From the NCBI GenBank assembly GCA_024695185.1, contig JAILIR010000062.1, positions 1 through 5,619 of the forward strand: a stretch of 5,619 nucleotides of DNA. The letters run 5' to 3'. Each line of letters opens with the position of its first letter. Within the stretch, counting starts at the first letter, position 1. The position numbers and the translations under genes were made by a program. The notes under the pieces were generated by a model. That model ran no database searches and had not been told where the DNA came from. It worked only from the letters and a program-made list of their open reading frames with translations. The stretch is from a bacterium (lineage in GTDB: Bacteria; Bacillota_I; Bacilli_A; Acholeplasmatales; JAEDCM01). Of the stretch, positions 1-5,619 are shown in pieces.

Positions 1-4
1 TACA

Positions 5-33
5 TAGTAAAAATAAAATTATTATGATATAAT
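5..33 (+). promoter_or_regulatory. Probable sigma-A promoter of the helicase gene, extended -10
   Basis: The -10 hexamer TATAAT (28-33) matches consensus perfectly and is preceded by TGA (25-27), giving an extended TGn -10 element. The -35 candidate TAGTAA (5-10) lies 17 bp upstream and matches TTGACA at only 3 of 6 positions, which is acceptable for an extended -10 promoter. Transcription should start near position 40, leaving a leader of about 14 nt that holds the GGTG ribosome-binding sequence (45-48). This is inferred from sequence only. Confidence 0.7.
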
Positions 34-55
34 CACATAGGTTTGGTGATTATAT
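27..55. repeat. 10-bp perfect inverted repeat over -10 element and start codon
   Basis: ATATAATCAC (27-36) and GTGATTATAT (46-55) are exact reverse complements separated by 9 nt. The left arm contains the whole -10 hexamer. The right arm contains most of the ribosome-binding sequence and the first two bases of the ATG. As DNA it could be an operator with half-sites 19 bp apart, about two helical turns. In any RNA entering from upstream it would form a hairpin hiding the start codon. RNA started at the local promoter (about position 40) would lack the left arm. The N9 spacing resembles CIRCE, but the arm sequence does not. Confidence 0.55.
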
Positions 56-1676
56 GGAAAAATTATTATTTAATGAAATGAATATATCAATAGGTACAAA
101 AAAAGCTATAGAAGAACTAGGTTTCTCAACTCCAACAGATATCCAAAGTGAAGCAATTCCTAAAATTCTAGAAGGAAATGATATTGTTGGTTTAGCTCAA
201 ACAGGAACAGGTAAAACTTTTTCTTTTGCAATACCTATGATTGAAAAAATTGATTCTAAAAACAGAAATGTTCAAGCACTTGTAATGCTTCCAACAAGAG
301 AGCTAGCTCTACAAGTATATGCTGAATATGTAAAGCTACTAAAGTTTAATAGAGAGATAAAACTAGCAACTATTTATGGTGGACAAAGCTATGATAAACA
401 AATGAAAGATTTAAAAGCTAAACCTCAAATTATTATAGGTACACCAGGTAGAATAATTGATCATATGAATAGAGGAAACTTAGACTTTTCAAATATTAAA
501 ATGCTTGTTTTAGATGAAGCTGATGAAATGCTTAAAATGGGCTTTATTGATGATATTGAAACTGTCTTAAAAACTACTCCTGAAAATAGATTAACTGCCC
601 TATTTAGCGCAACAATGCCTGATGAAATTAGACGTGTTAGTAAGAAATATTTGCATAATCCAGTTAATATTACTATTAAAGCTAAAACTCTAACTGTTGA
701 TAAAACTAAACAATTATATTATGAAGTAAAACAATCCAGTAAAACAGATTTATTAATTAGATTACTTGATTTTTATTCCTTTAATTCAGCCATGGTTTTT
801 TGTAATACAAAAAGCATGGTAGATGAATTAACAACTATCCTAAAGGAACATGATTATGCCGCAGATGGCATTCATGGTGATTTAAAACAAATGCAGCGTG
901 ATAGAGTAATGAATTCATTTAGAAACGGCTTAACAAAGATATTAATTGCTACTGATGTTGCCGCTAGAGGTATCGATGTTAAGGGTGTAGAAGCTGTATT
1001 TAATTATGATCTACCACAAGATGACGAATCATATGTTCATAGAATTGGTAGAACTGGTAGAGCTGGCTTAAGTGGTATGTCTTTAAGCTTTGTTACTGGT
1101 AAAGGTAAAAATAGAGTTAGTGAAATTGAACGCTACACAAAAAGCAAAATGGAAAAAGCTGAAATACCATCAATTGATGAAATTGTTAAACAAAAACAAA
1201 AGAAAATATATTCTGAAATAACTGAAATAATTGATAACTCTGAAAAGAAAAATACCTATAAGCCAATTATCAATAAGCTACTTGCTGAAGGATATGATGG
1301 CATTGATATTTTAAATGCTTTAATTGATAAAATCGTTAAAGAAGAAGTTAAAGAATATAATGAAATAGAAATCGAACAACCTTATTCAAGAAAGAAAAAA
1401 GAACACAATAGAAAAGATAAAAATGGTAAAGAAATATCATATTCATATTACCAAATTAATCTAGGTAGAAATGATGGATTTAAGCCAAAAGACTTTGTTG
1501 AATTTATGAGTAGTATCACTAAAATACCTAATTATTGCTTTGGTGATATCATTTTACACAACAATAAAATAAGCTTTGAGCTTAGACCTGATATGAATAA
1601 AAAAATAGTTCTTGTTCAAGGTAAAAAAGTTAAAGGATTCACCTTAAATTTAAGAAAACTATCTAAATTAGAGTAA
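54..1676 (+). CDS. deaD: DEAD-box ATP-dependent RNA helicase, DeaD/CsdA type with DbpA-like C-terminal domain
   Basis: A 540-residue cytoplasmic ATP-dependent RNA helicase, expected to remodel structured RNA in ribosome assembly, cold adaptation or mRNA decay. Core motifs are all visible in order: Q motif around residues 24-31 with Q31, Walker A AQTGTGKT (48-55), PTRELA (80-85), TPGR (130-133), DEAD (154-157), SAT (185-187), ATDVAARGID (299-308) and HRIGRTGR (329-336). Residues about 370-430 are helical and resemble the dimerisation region of CsdA/CshA. A lysine/arginine-rich linker (about 444-460) follows. Residues about 465-536 match the DbpA RNA-binding fold (LGRNDGFKPKD near the start, GKKVKGF near the end). 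There is no RG-rich tail. The ATG is supported by GGTG five bases upstream and by the conserved N-terminus. It is a single-gene unit with its own promoter and terminator. The name deaD fits the architecture better than B. subtilis YxiN, which lacks the middle region; cshA is an alternative label. Confidence 0.93.
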   Translation: MEKLLFNEMNISIGTKKAIEELGFSTPTDIQSEAIPKILEGNDIVGLAQTGTGKTFSFAIPMIEKIDSKNRNVQALVMLPTRELALQVYAEYVKLLKFNREIKLATIYGGQSYDKQMKDLKAKPQIIIGTPGRIIDHMNRGNLDFSNIKMLVLDEADEMLKMGFIDDIETVLKTTPENRLTALFSATMPDEIRRVSKKYLHNPVNITIKAKTLTVDKTKQLYYEVKQSSKTDLLIRLLDFYSFNSAMVFCNTKSMVDELTTILKEHDYAADGIHGDLKQMQRDRVMNSFRNGLTKILIATDVAARGIDVKGVEAVFNYDLPQDDESYVHRIGRTGRAGLSGMSLSFVTGKGKNRVSEIERYTKSKMEKAEIPSIDEIVKQKQKKIYSEITEIIDNSEKKNTYKPIINKLLAEGYDGIDILNALIDKIVKEEVKEYNEIEIEQPYSRKKKEHNRKDKNGKEISYSYYQINLGRNDGFKPKDFVEFMSSITKIPNYCFGDIILHNNKISFELRPDMNKKIVLVQGKKVKGFTLNLRKLSKLE

Positions 1677-1701
1677 AAAAGGCACGAAAAATGCCTTTTT
1701 T
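1675..1701 (+). terminator. Rho-independent terminator after the helicase gene
   Basis: AAAAAAGGCA (1675-1684) and TGCCTTTTTT (1692-1701) are exact reverse complements around a 7-nt A-rich loop. The GGCA/TGCC core is short, but the stem is flanked by an A-tract and a T-tract, so it could act in both directions. The left arm overlaps the last two bases of the helicase TAA stop. It separates the helicase unit from the apt operon. Confidence 0.85.
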
Positions 1702-1702
1702 C

Positions 1703-1725
1703 ATATATTTTTATATAAAATATAT
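1703..1725. repeat. A/T-only inverted repeat upstream of the apt promoter
   Basis: ATATATTTT (1703-1711) and AAAATATAT (1717-1725) are exact reverse complements around a 5-nt A/T spacer. In a stretch made only of A and T such symmetry arises easily by chance. Its position directly upstream of the -35 element would suit an UP element contacted by the RNA polymerase alpha subunit. This is inference; no function is shown by the sequence. Confidence 0.25.
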
Positions 1726-1753
1726 AGAAAAATCATCTGAAAAAATGTATAAC
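1725..1753 (+). promoter_or_regulatory. Probable promoter of the apt-rel-dtd operon
   Basis: TAGAAA (1725-1730) matches TTGACA at 4 of 6 positions. It is separated by exactly 17 bp from TATAAC (1748-1753), which matches TATAAT at 5 of 6. The expected start near 1760 gives a leader of about 17 nt containing AGGA (1763-1766), the ribosome-binding sequence for apt. The preceding terminator makes a promoter here necessary unless there is read-through. Confidence 0.6.
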
Positions 1754-1763
1754 CTATAGGTTA
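1750..1763. promoter_or_regulatory. 14-bp perfect palindrome overlapping the apt promoter (candidate operator)
   Basis: TAACCTATAGGTTA is its own reverse complement. It covers the last four bases of the -10 hexamer, the expected transcription start and the first base of the AGGA ribosome-binding sequence. The position is ideal for a dimeric repressor blocking polymerase. Alternatively, in RNA coming from upstream, UAACC and GGUUA could form a 5-bp hairpin with a UAUA loop. No known regulator is recognised; it is not a PurR box as I know it. Confidence 0.45.
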
Positions 1764-1776
1764 GGATTTATTTTTT

Positions 1777-2289
1777 ATGGATTTAAAAAAATATATTTAT
1801 GATATTCCAAATTTCCCAAAAGAAGGTATTTTATTTAGAGATATAACACCATTACTTAATGATGGAGAAGCTTATAGCTATGTTATAGATCTAATGGTTG
1901 AATATGCTAAAAAAGTAGGAGCAACAAAAATAGCTTCTCCTGAAGCAAGAGGCTTTTTGTTTGGTGTTGCTGTAGCTAATAAGCTTAAACTACCATTTGT
2001 ACCTGTTAGAAAACCAGGTAAACTTCCTAGAAAAACAATAGATGAAAAATATGATTTAGAATATGGAACAAATACAATCTGTATTCATGATGATGCTATA
2101 AACAATAAGGATAAAGTTCTAATTGTAGATGACTTACTTGCTACAGGTGGAACAGTTAATGCTGCTGCTAACTTAGTTAAAAAAGCAGGTGGAACTGTTT
2201 GTGGTATGATTTTCTTAATCGAACTTGTTGATTTAAAAGGAAGCGAATTATTAAAGGAGTATAGAATTAACTCAATAATCAAATATTAA
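1777..2289 (+). CDS. apt: Adenine phosphoribosyltransferase
   Basis: A 170-residue cytoplasmic purine-salvage enzyme that converts adenine and PRPP to AMP and pyrophosphate. The length is the usual one for the family. Visible motifs are FRDITPLL (residues 20-27), EARGF (56-60) with the family-typical ARGF turn, VRKPGKLP (77-84; the flexible loop normally reads VRKxGKLP), and the PRPP-binding signature VLIVDDLLATGGT (114-126) with its paired acidic residues D118 and D119. The ATG is chosen because the family N-terminus (DLKKYIYDIPNFPKEGI) begins there, and AGGA lies 10 bases upstream. It is the first gene of the operon; rel follows after 30 nt, the order seen in many Firmicutes. In those genomes recJ often precedes apt, but here the preceding gene is a helicase with its own terminator. 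Nothing looks truncated or foreign. Confidence 0.96.
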   Translation: MDLKKYIYDIPNFPKEGILFRDITPLLNDGEAYSYVIDLMVEYAKKVGATKIASPEARGFLFGVAVANKLKLPFVPVRKPGKLPRKTIDEKYDLEYGTNTICIHDDAINNKDKVLIVDDLLATGGTVNAAANLVKKAGGTVCGMIFLIELVDLKGSELLKEYRINSIIKY

Positions 2290-2303
2290 TTTAGTTTTAA
2301 AAT

Positions 2304-2322
2304 AAAGGGTGTGATTTTTATG
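2304..2322 (+). promoter_or_regulatory. Ribosome-binding site deciding the rel start
   Basis: AAAGGGTG (2304-2311) lies 8 bases before the ATG at 2320. A GTG at 2311 opens the same frame three codons earlier, but it is part of this ribosome-binding sequence, with the GGG only one base away. That is too close for use as a start. The ATG at 2320 is therefore preferred. Confidence 0.75.
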
Positions 2323-4503
2323 TCACAGGTAAAAAACGTAACAATCGATGATTTACTTGAAAGCTGTAGAAAATATCTAAAAAAAGATGAAAACTTAAAC
2401 CTAATAAATAGGGCATATAACTATGCTCTTTTAAAGCATACTGGTCAATTTAGAAAAAGTGGTGAACCTTATATCATTCACCCACTTGCTGTTGCTTACA
2501 TTTTATCAGAATTATCAGTAGAACCAGTAACAATTGCTGCAGCCCTATTACACGATACAATTGAAGATACAGAAGCATCTTTTGATGATATTAAAACAAA
2601 CTTTAGTGAAGATATTGCTTATTTAGTTGAAGGTGTTACTAAAATTAATCAAATAACTTTTGATTCAAAAGAACAAGCACTAGCTGAAACACATCAAAAA
2701 ATGTTACTTGCTATGGCTAATGACATAAGAATTATTTTAATTAAGCTTGCCGATAGATTACATAACATGCGTACTATGGATGCTATGCCAAGGGAAGCCC
2801 AAATTAGAAAAGCCAAAGAAACACTAGAAATTTATGCTCCACTAGCTCATAAACTAGGTATGTTTAAAATTAAAGCTGAGCTAGAAGATAGAGCTCTACG
2901 TTATGAAAACCCTGATATATATTATCATATATCAAACTTAATCAATGCTAAAAAGGCTGAAAGAGAAAATCTAATTAATGAAATGATTCATGCTCTAGAG
3001 GAACACTTTAAAACAATCAAACTTAAAAAATATGAAATTAAAGGTAGAATAAAAAATATCTATTCGATTTATAAGAAGATGTATGAAAAGAATAGAGAAT
3101 TTGATGATATATATGACTTACTAGCTATACGTATTATCGTTGATAAGGTTGAAACATGTTATCAAGCTTTAGGTATTATACATGCTCACTTTGTACCGCT
3201 ACCTAAGAGATTCAAAGATTACATTGCGGTTCCAAAACCTAACCTATATCAATCACTACATACTACAGTAGTAGGTGTAAACTCGGAAATTTTTGAAATT
3301 CAAATAAGAACTAAAGCAATGGATGATGTAGCGGAAGTAGGTATCGCTGCACACTGGGCTTATAAAGAAAATAAAACTTATTCAAAAGATAAAGTACAAT
3401 TTGAAATGGCAACAAAACTTAAATGGTATGGTGAATTATTGATGCTATCAAAGGATCAAGATATCAATAAGGATGCTCATGAATTCGTTGATGCCGTTAA
3501 AACAGATTTACTTGATACTAATATTTATGTATTCACACCAAAGGGTGAAGTTATTGCTCTACCTAATGGTGCAACAGTACTAGATTATGCCTATAAAATT
3601 CATACAGATGTAGGTAATAATGCTATAGGCGCAACTATTAATAATAAAAATGTTGTCCTAGATACTGTTTTAAAAACAGGTGATGTTGTAAACATTAGAA
3701 CACAAAAGAATAGTGCTGGTCCATCAGAAGATTGGCTTAAAAAAGTTACAACAAGCCATGCTAAAGCTAAAATCAAGAACTTCTTAAATAACAAATACAG
3801 AGACGAACTAATCGAAAGAGGAAAAGAAGAACTTGAAAAAGAAATAATAGCTCAAAAAGTTAATCAAGAAATAACTGGTGAGTTTATTAGAAAACATTTC
3901 CAACGTCAAGGTATTGAAGATATCTTTGATTTATATGTTGAAATTGGTAAAAAGATTATTTCACCTAAAACTGTAGTTGCTAAGCTTTTAGGTAAAGAAT
4001 ATCATTATGAAGAAAATCTTCAAAAACAAATTTTAAAGAGTCAAAGAATTGAAAAAGCTAATAAATCAACTGGTATTATTGTTTCAGGAGTAAGTAATGC
4101 TGATGTAAAGCTTGGTAACTGCTGTAACTGTATTCCAGGAGACCCTATCGTTGGTTATATTTCTAAAGGTAATGGAGTAATAGTTCACTCTATTAACTGT
4201 AAGAATATAAAAGAATTAGATAAAAAGAGATTCGTAGAAGTATATTGGGAAGGTAATAGTGATAGAAAATATTCTTGTAGAATAAAAATATTATCTGAAA
4301 ATAATACTATATTTGCGGATTTAATTTCAACAATAAACGCATCAAACTCTTCTATATTACAACTTCAATCAAATCAAAAAGAAGATGGACTTGTAGTTAC
4401 AAAAATAAAAATCTTAGTTAGAAATATTGAAGAATTAGATACTATAATAGCTAACTTAAATAAGATTAAGTTTGTAATGCAAGTAGAAAGAGATAACAAT
4501 TAG
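2320..4503 (+). CDS. relA: Bifunctional (p)ppGpp synthetase/hydrolase, long RelA/SpoT homologue (Rel)
   Basis: A 727-residue ribosome-associated enzyme that makes (p)ppGpp from ATP and GDP/GTP and degrades it, controlling the stringent response. Numbering is from the ATG at 2320. The hydrolase HD domain has H54, H78-D79 (LLHDTIEDT) and D145/N149 (KLADRLHNM), so it looks active. In the synthetase domain R243 (GRIKNIYSIYKKM), D266 (IYDLLAIR), Y310 (YQSLHTT) and E326 (FEIQIRT) occupy the known catalytic and nucleotide-binding positions. RFKD (297-300) is the RxKD signature of bifunctional Rel rather than the ExDD of RelA-only enzymes. The TGS domain (about 388-450) keeps the IHT histidine H428. 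A cysteine cluster (C601, C602, H623, C627) and an ACT domain (about 650-727) complete the protein. Odd points are D335 where MHxxAExG normally has His, K at the usual PGRFKD glycine, and an extra C604. It follows apt by 30 nt, and its stop overlaps the dtd start. Confidence 0.96.
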   Translation: MSQVKNVTIDDLLESCRKYLKKDENLNLINRAYNYALLKHTGQFRKSGEPYIIHPLAVAYILSELSVEPVTIAAALLHDTIEDTEASFDDIKTNFSEDIAYLVEGVTKINQITFDSKEQALAETHQKMLLAMANDIRIILIKLADRLHNMRTMDAMPREAQIRKAKETLEIYAPLAHKLGMFKIKAELEDRALRYENPDIYYHISNLINAKKAERENLINEMIHALEEHFKTIKLKKYEIKGRIKNIYSIYKKMYEKNREFDDIYDLLAIRIIVDKVETCYQALGIIHAHFVPLPKRFKDYIAVPKPNLYQSLHTTVVGVNSEIFEIQIRTKAMDDVAEVGIAAHWAYKENKTYSKDKVQFEMATKLKWYGELLMLSKDQDINKDAHEFVDAVKTDLLDTNIYVFTPKGEVIALPNGATVLDYAYKIHTDVGNNAIGATINNKNVVLDTVLKTGDVVNIRTQKNSAGPSEDWLKKVTTSHAKAKIKNFLNNKYRDELIERGKEELEKEIIAQKVNQEITGEFIRKHFQRQGIEDIFDLYVEIGKKIISPKTVVAKLLGKEYHYEENLQKQILKSQRIEKANKSTGIIVSGVSNADVKLGNCCNCIPGDPIVGYISKGNGVIVHSINCKNIKELDKKRFVEVYWEGNSDRKYSCRIKILSENNTIFADLISTINASNSSILQLQSNQKEDGLVVTKIKILVRNIEELDTIIANLNKIKFVMQVERDNN

Positions 4504-4506
4504 AGT
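4487..4506 (+). promoter_or_regulatory. Rel stop / dtd start junction with an apparent ATT start codon
   Basis: In the dtd frame a TAG at 4484-4486 closes the frame upstream, leaving only AAA GAG ATA ACA ATT before the first conserved codon AGA (4502). No ATG, GTG or TTG occurs before 4580. ATT at 4499-4501 falls exactly on family residue 1 and shares its T with the Rel stop TAG (4501-4503). The only ribosome-binding candidate is a weak purine run (AGAAAGAG, 4485-4492) six bases upstream. Translation probably relies on ribosomes finishing Rel. ATA at 4493 is a less likely start. Confidence 0.6.
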
Positions 4507-4936
4507 TTTAGTTCAAAGAGTAATAGATGCAAGTGTTGAAATTGACAATAAAATAAATGGGAAAATTGATAAAGGTTATATGCTACTAGTAGGCTTTGGC
4601 TTAGATGATACAATGGATAACGTCAAAAAAATGGCTTATAAGGTAGCTAATTTAAGAATATTCCCTGATAAGGATGATAAATTAAATTTATCTATCTTAG
4701 ATGTTGGTGGATCTATTCTATCTATATCACAATTTACTTTATATGCTGATACTAAAAAAGGACATCGCCCTGGCTTTAGTAATGCTATGAGGGATGGTGC
4801 TAAAGAATTATATTTAGCATTTAATGAAATACTAAGAAAAGAATATAATCTAATAGTTGAAGAAGGAATCTTTGGTGCTGATATGAATGTTAAGATTACT
4901 AATGTTGGCCCAACAACAATACTATTAGAATTTTAA
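4499..4936 (+). CDS. dtd: D-aminoacyl-tRNA deacylase, apparent ATT start
   Basis: Cleaves D-amino acids (and glycine mischarged on tRNA-Ala) from tRNA, protecting translation in the cytoplasm. The catalytic SQFTL motif is at residues 77-81 and the Gly-cisPro motif at G137-P138 (NVGPTT). The HRPGFSNAM segment between them is also typical. Counted from ATT at 4499, the protein has 145 residues and aligns without gaps at its N-terminus to E. coli DTD as I recall it: RVLVQRVIDASVEI corresponds to the conserved QRVxxASV strand. The first ATG (4580) corresponds to residue 28 and would remove the first two beta strands, so a shorter protein from there would probably not fold. No stop or frameshift interrupts the frame. 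Alternatives are a lost start codon (recent mutation or sequencing error), or translation from ATA at 4493. The product is certain; the start is the doubtful part. Confidence 0.9.
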   Translation: MRVLVQRVIDASVEIDNKINGKIDKGYMLLVGFGLDDTMDNVKKMAYKVANLRIFPDKDDKLNLSILDVGGSILSISQFTLYADTKKGHRPGFSNAMRDGAKELYLAFNEILRKEYNLIVEEGIFGADMNVKITNVGPTTILLEF

Positions 4937-4946
4937 GGAGGATCAT

Positions 4947-5474
4947 ATGAAAGGTGTAATTTTACTAGATAATTATTTTGAAGATACAGAGGCTTTATCT
5001 ACTATAGATGTCATTAAAAGAGGAGGCATTGATATTTTAAAAGTAAATATGAGTAATAATGAAATCCTTGAAACACAATATGGTCATAAATTAATTGTGA
5101 AAGATTTCTATCATGATATTAACTTTAACGACTATGATTTTTTAGTTATTCCTGGTGGTAGGGCTGTTATGAACTCTTTATTTAATGATGAGAGAGTTTA
5201 TAAGACTATTAAAGAATTTGATAGTAAGCATAAATTAATCGCATGTATTTGTGCTGCACCTAGCTTACTAAGAGAACAACTAAAAAACAAAGAATTTTCA
5301 TGCTACCCAGGCATTGATAAATACATTGATGGTAAATATAATGAGAATGGAGTTACAAGAACTGATAACTACATTACAGCTAGAAGTATGTATTTTTCGA
5401 TAGAATTTGGGCTTGAAATAGTAAAGTATTTAACTAACAACACTAATTTAAGGAGTAGTTTGGAGGCGAAATAA
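4947..5474 (+). CDS. DJ-1/PfpI (ThiJ/YajL-like) family protein
   Basis: A 175-residue cytoplasmic protein of the class I glutamine amidotransferase-like fold. Family members have been described as chaperones, glyoxalases or deglycases, with the last role debated; the substrate here is unknown. The conserved glutamate is E15 in FEDTEA. The sheet-loop motif LVIPGGR is at 66-72. The nucleophile-elbow cysteine is C102 in IACICAAPSLL, with a nearby C100. SCYPGID (118-124) matches the TCYPG segment of bacterial members; the His found there in human DJ-1 is Tyr. The usual late motif T(S/A)RGPG reads TARSMY (residues 144-149), an unusual change near the active site. The start has a perfect AGGAGG (4936-4941) five bases upstream, beginning on the last base of the dtd stop. 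It is therefore co-transcribed with dtd but has its own strong initiation site. The 3' end overlaps the next gene by one base. Confidence 0.88.
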   Translation: MKGVILLDNYFEDTEALSTIDVIKRGGIDILKVNMSNNEILETQYGHKLIVKDFYHDINFNDYDFLVIPGGRAVMNSLFNDERVYKTIKEFDSKHKLIACICAAPSLLREQLKNKEFSCYPGIDKYIDGKYNENGVTRTDNYITARSMYFSIEFGLEIVKYLTNNTNLRSSLEAK

Positions 5475-5619
5475 TGTTTAAAAACAAAGCCATACAGATA
5501 CAAACTATATTTATCGCAACATTTATATTGGTCTTATTATTATTTACATATTTACTTACAACACAAACTTTTAACCCTTATATAGTTCCTTTTAAAAGGA
5601 CCTTTAAGAGTGAATTAAC
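5474..5619 (+). CDS. N-terminal part of a membrane-anchored protein, cut by the window end
   Basis: An open frame of 48 complete codons from ATG 5474 runs to the end without a stop. The ATG overlaps the DJ-1 gene stop in TAATG, and GGAGG (5462-5466) lies 7 bases upstream, which is strong start evidence. The product begins with a short basic, polar stretch (MFKNKAIQIQ) and then one hydrophobic helix at about residues 11-31 (IFIATFILVLLLFTYLL at its core). A polar segment with several Lys/Arg follows. This fits a signal anchor with the rest of the protein outside the cell, or the first helix of a sensor or transporter. The family is not recognisable from this fragment. Position and spacing make it part of the apt-rel-dtd operon. 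Confidence 0.75.
   Translation, partial: MFKNKAIQIQTIFIATFILVLLLFTYLLTTQTFNPYIVPFKRTFKSEL

Noticed and set aside
27..55. CIRCE/HrcA operator over the helicase promoter
   Set aside because: The 9-nt spacer matches CIRCE, but the arms ATATAATCAC/GTGATTATAT do not match TTAGCACTC/GAGTGCTAA.
2085..2282. Minus-strand open frame inside apt
   Set aside because: It lies wholly within a well-supported apt gene, resembles no family I know and is explained as a shadow of the coding frame.
2275..2303. Possible internal promoter before rel (TAAAAT at 2298-2303)
   Set aside because: The -10-like hexamer is expected by chance in such A/T-rich DNA, and the sequence 17 bp upstream (ATAATC) does not resemble a -35 element.
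2311..2319. GTG start for rel at 2311
   Set aside because: The GTG overlaps the likely ribosome-binding sequence, whereas ATG 2320 has correct spacing and gives a family-like N-terminus.
3600..3794. Minus-strand open frame inside rel, with a hydrophobic composition
   Set aside because: It is antisense to the conserved TGS domain of Rel; the hydrophobic look comes from reverse-complemented A-rich codons, and there is no ribosome-binding site of note.
4487..4503. Programmed +1 frameshift making a Rel-Dtd fusion
   Set aside because: The two frames overlap for only 17 bases and I see no recognised slippery codon pair or stimulatory structure; both proteins are full length as separate products. 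Not excluded, but less simple than an ATT start.
4580..4936. dtd as a 118-residue protein starting at the first ATG
   Set aside because: It would lack 27 residues that are present in frame just upstream and match the conserved DTD N-terminus; ATG 4580 also lacks a good ribosome-binding sequence (only AAAGG close by).

Overview
The window is A+T-rich (roughly 30% GC by eye), and every supported gene is on the plus strand. It looks like part of the housekeeping genome of a low-GC Gram-positive bacterium (Firmicutes, or a relative of the Mollicutes). The evidence is strong AGA arginine and A/T-ending codon preference, sigma-A-like promoters with a TATAAT element, GG-rich Shine-Dalgarno sites, and the apt-rel-dtd gene order typical of Firmicutes. 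Tryptophan is encoded by TGG, and all five visible stops are TAA or TAG. The sequence therefore needs no TGA recoding, but it does not strictly exclude it. I cannot name a genus.

Layout. Positions 1-53 hold a promoter with an extended -10 element inside a 10-bp inverted repeat. Positions 54-1676 encode a DEAD-box RNA helicase of the DeaD/CsdA type with a C-terminal DbpA-like RNA-binding domain. It is closed by an intrinsic terminator at 1675-1701. A second promoter at 1725-1753, overlapped by a 14-bp perfect palindrome, starts a probable operon: apt (adenine phosphoribosyltransferase), rel (bifunctional (p)ppGpp synthetase/hydrolase), dtd (D-aminoacyl-tRNA deacylase), a DJ-1/PfpI-family protein, and the first 48 codons of a membrane-anchored protein that runs off the end. 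I see no terminator between apt and the window end. The last three junctions are tight: 1-nt overlap, 10-nt gap, 1-nt overlap.

How the genes fit together. The operon joins purine salvage, the stringent-response alarmone enzyme and a translation proofreading enzyme, a common Firmicutes cluster. The DJ-1 gene and the membrane protein are additions in the place where hisS often follows. The helicase is a separate transcription unit with a likely role in ribosome assembly or RNA turnover.

The most notable point is the start of dtd. The first in-frame ATG would remove 27 conserved residues. The reading frame aligned to the family begins at an ATT codon that shares its last base with the TAG stop of rel, and it gives a protein of 145 residues, the same length as E. 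coli DTD. Other points are the dyad symmetries over both promoters, a shared leader motif, and several unusual substitutions in the Rel synthetase domain. I find no mobile elements, CRISPR arrays, RNA genes or clearly novel system. Apart from these details the window is ordinary core genome.
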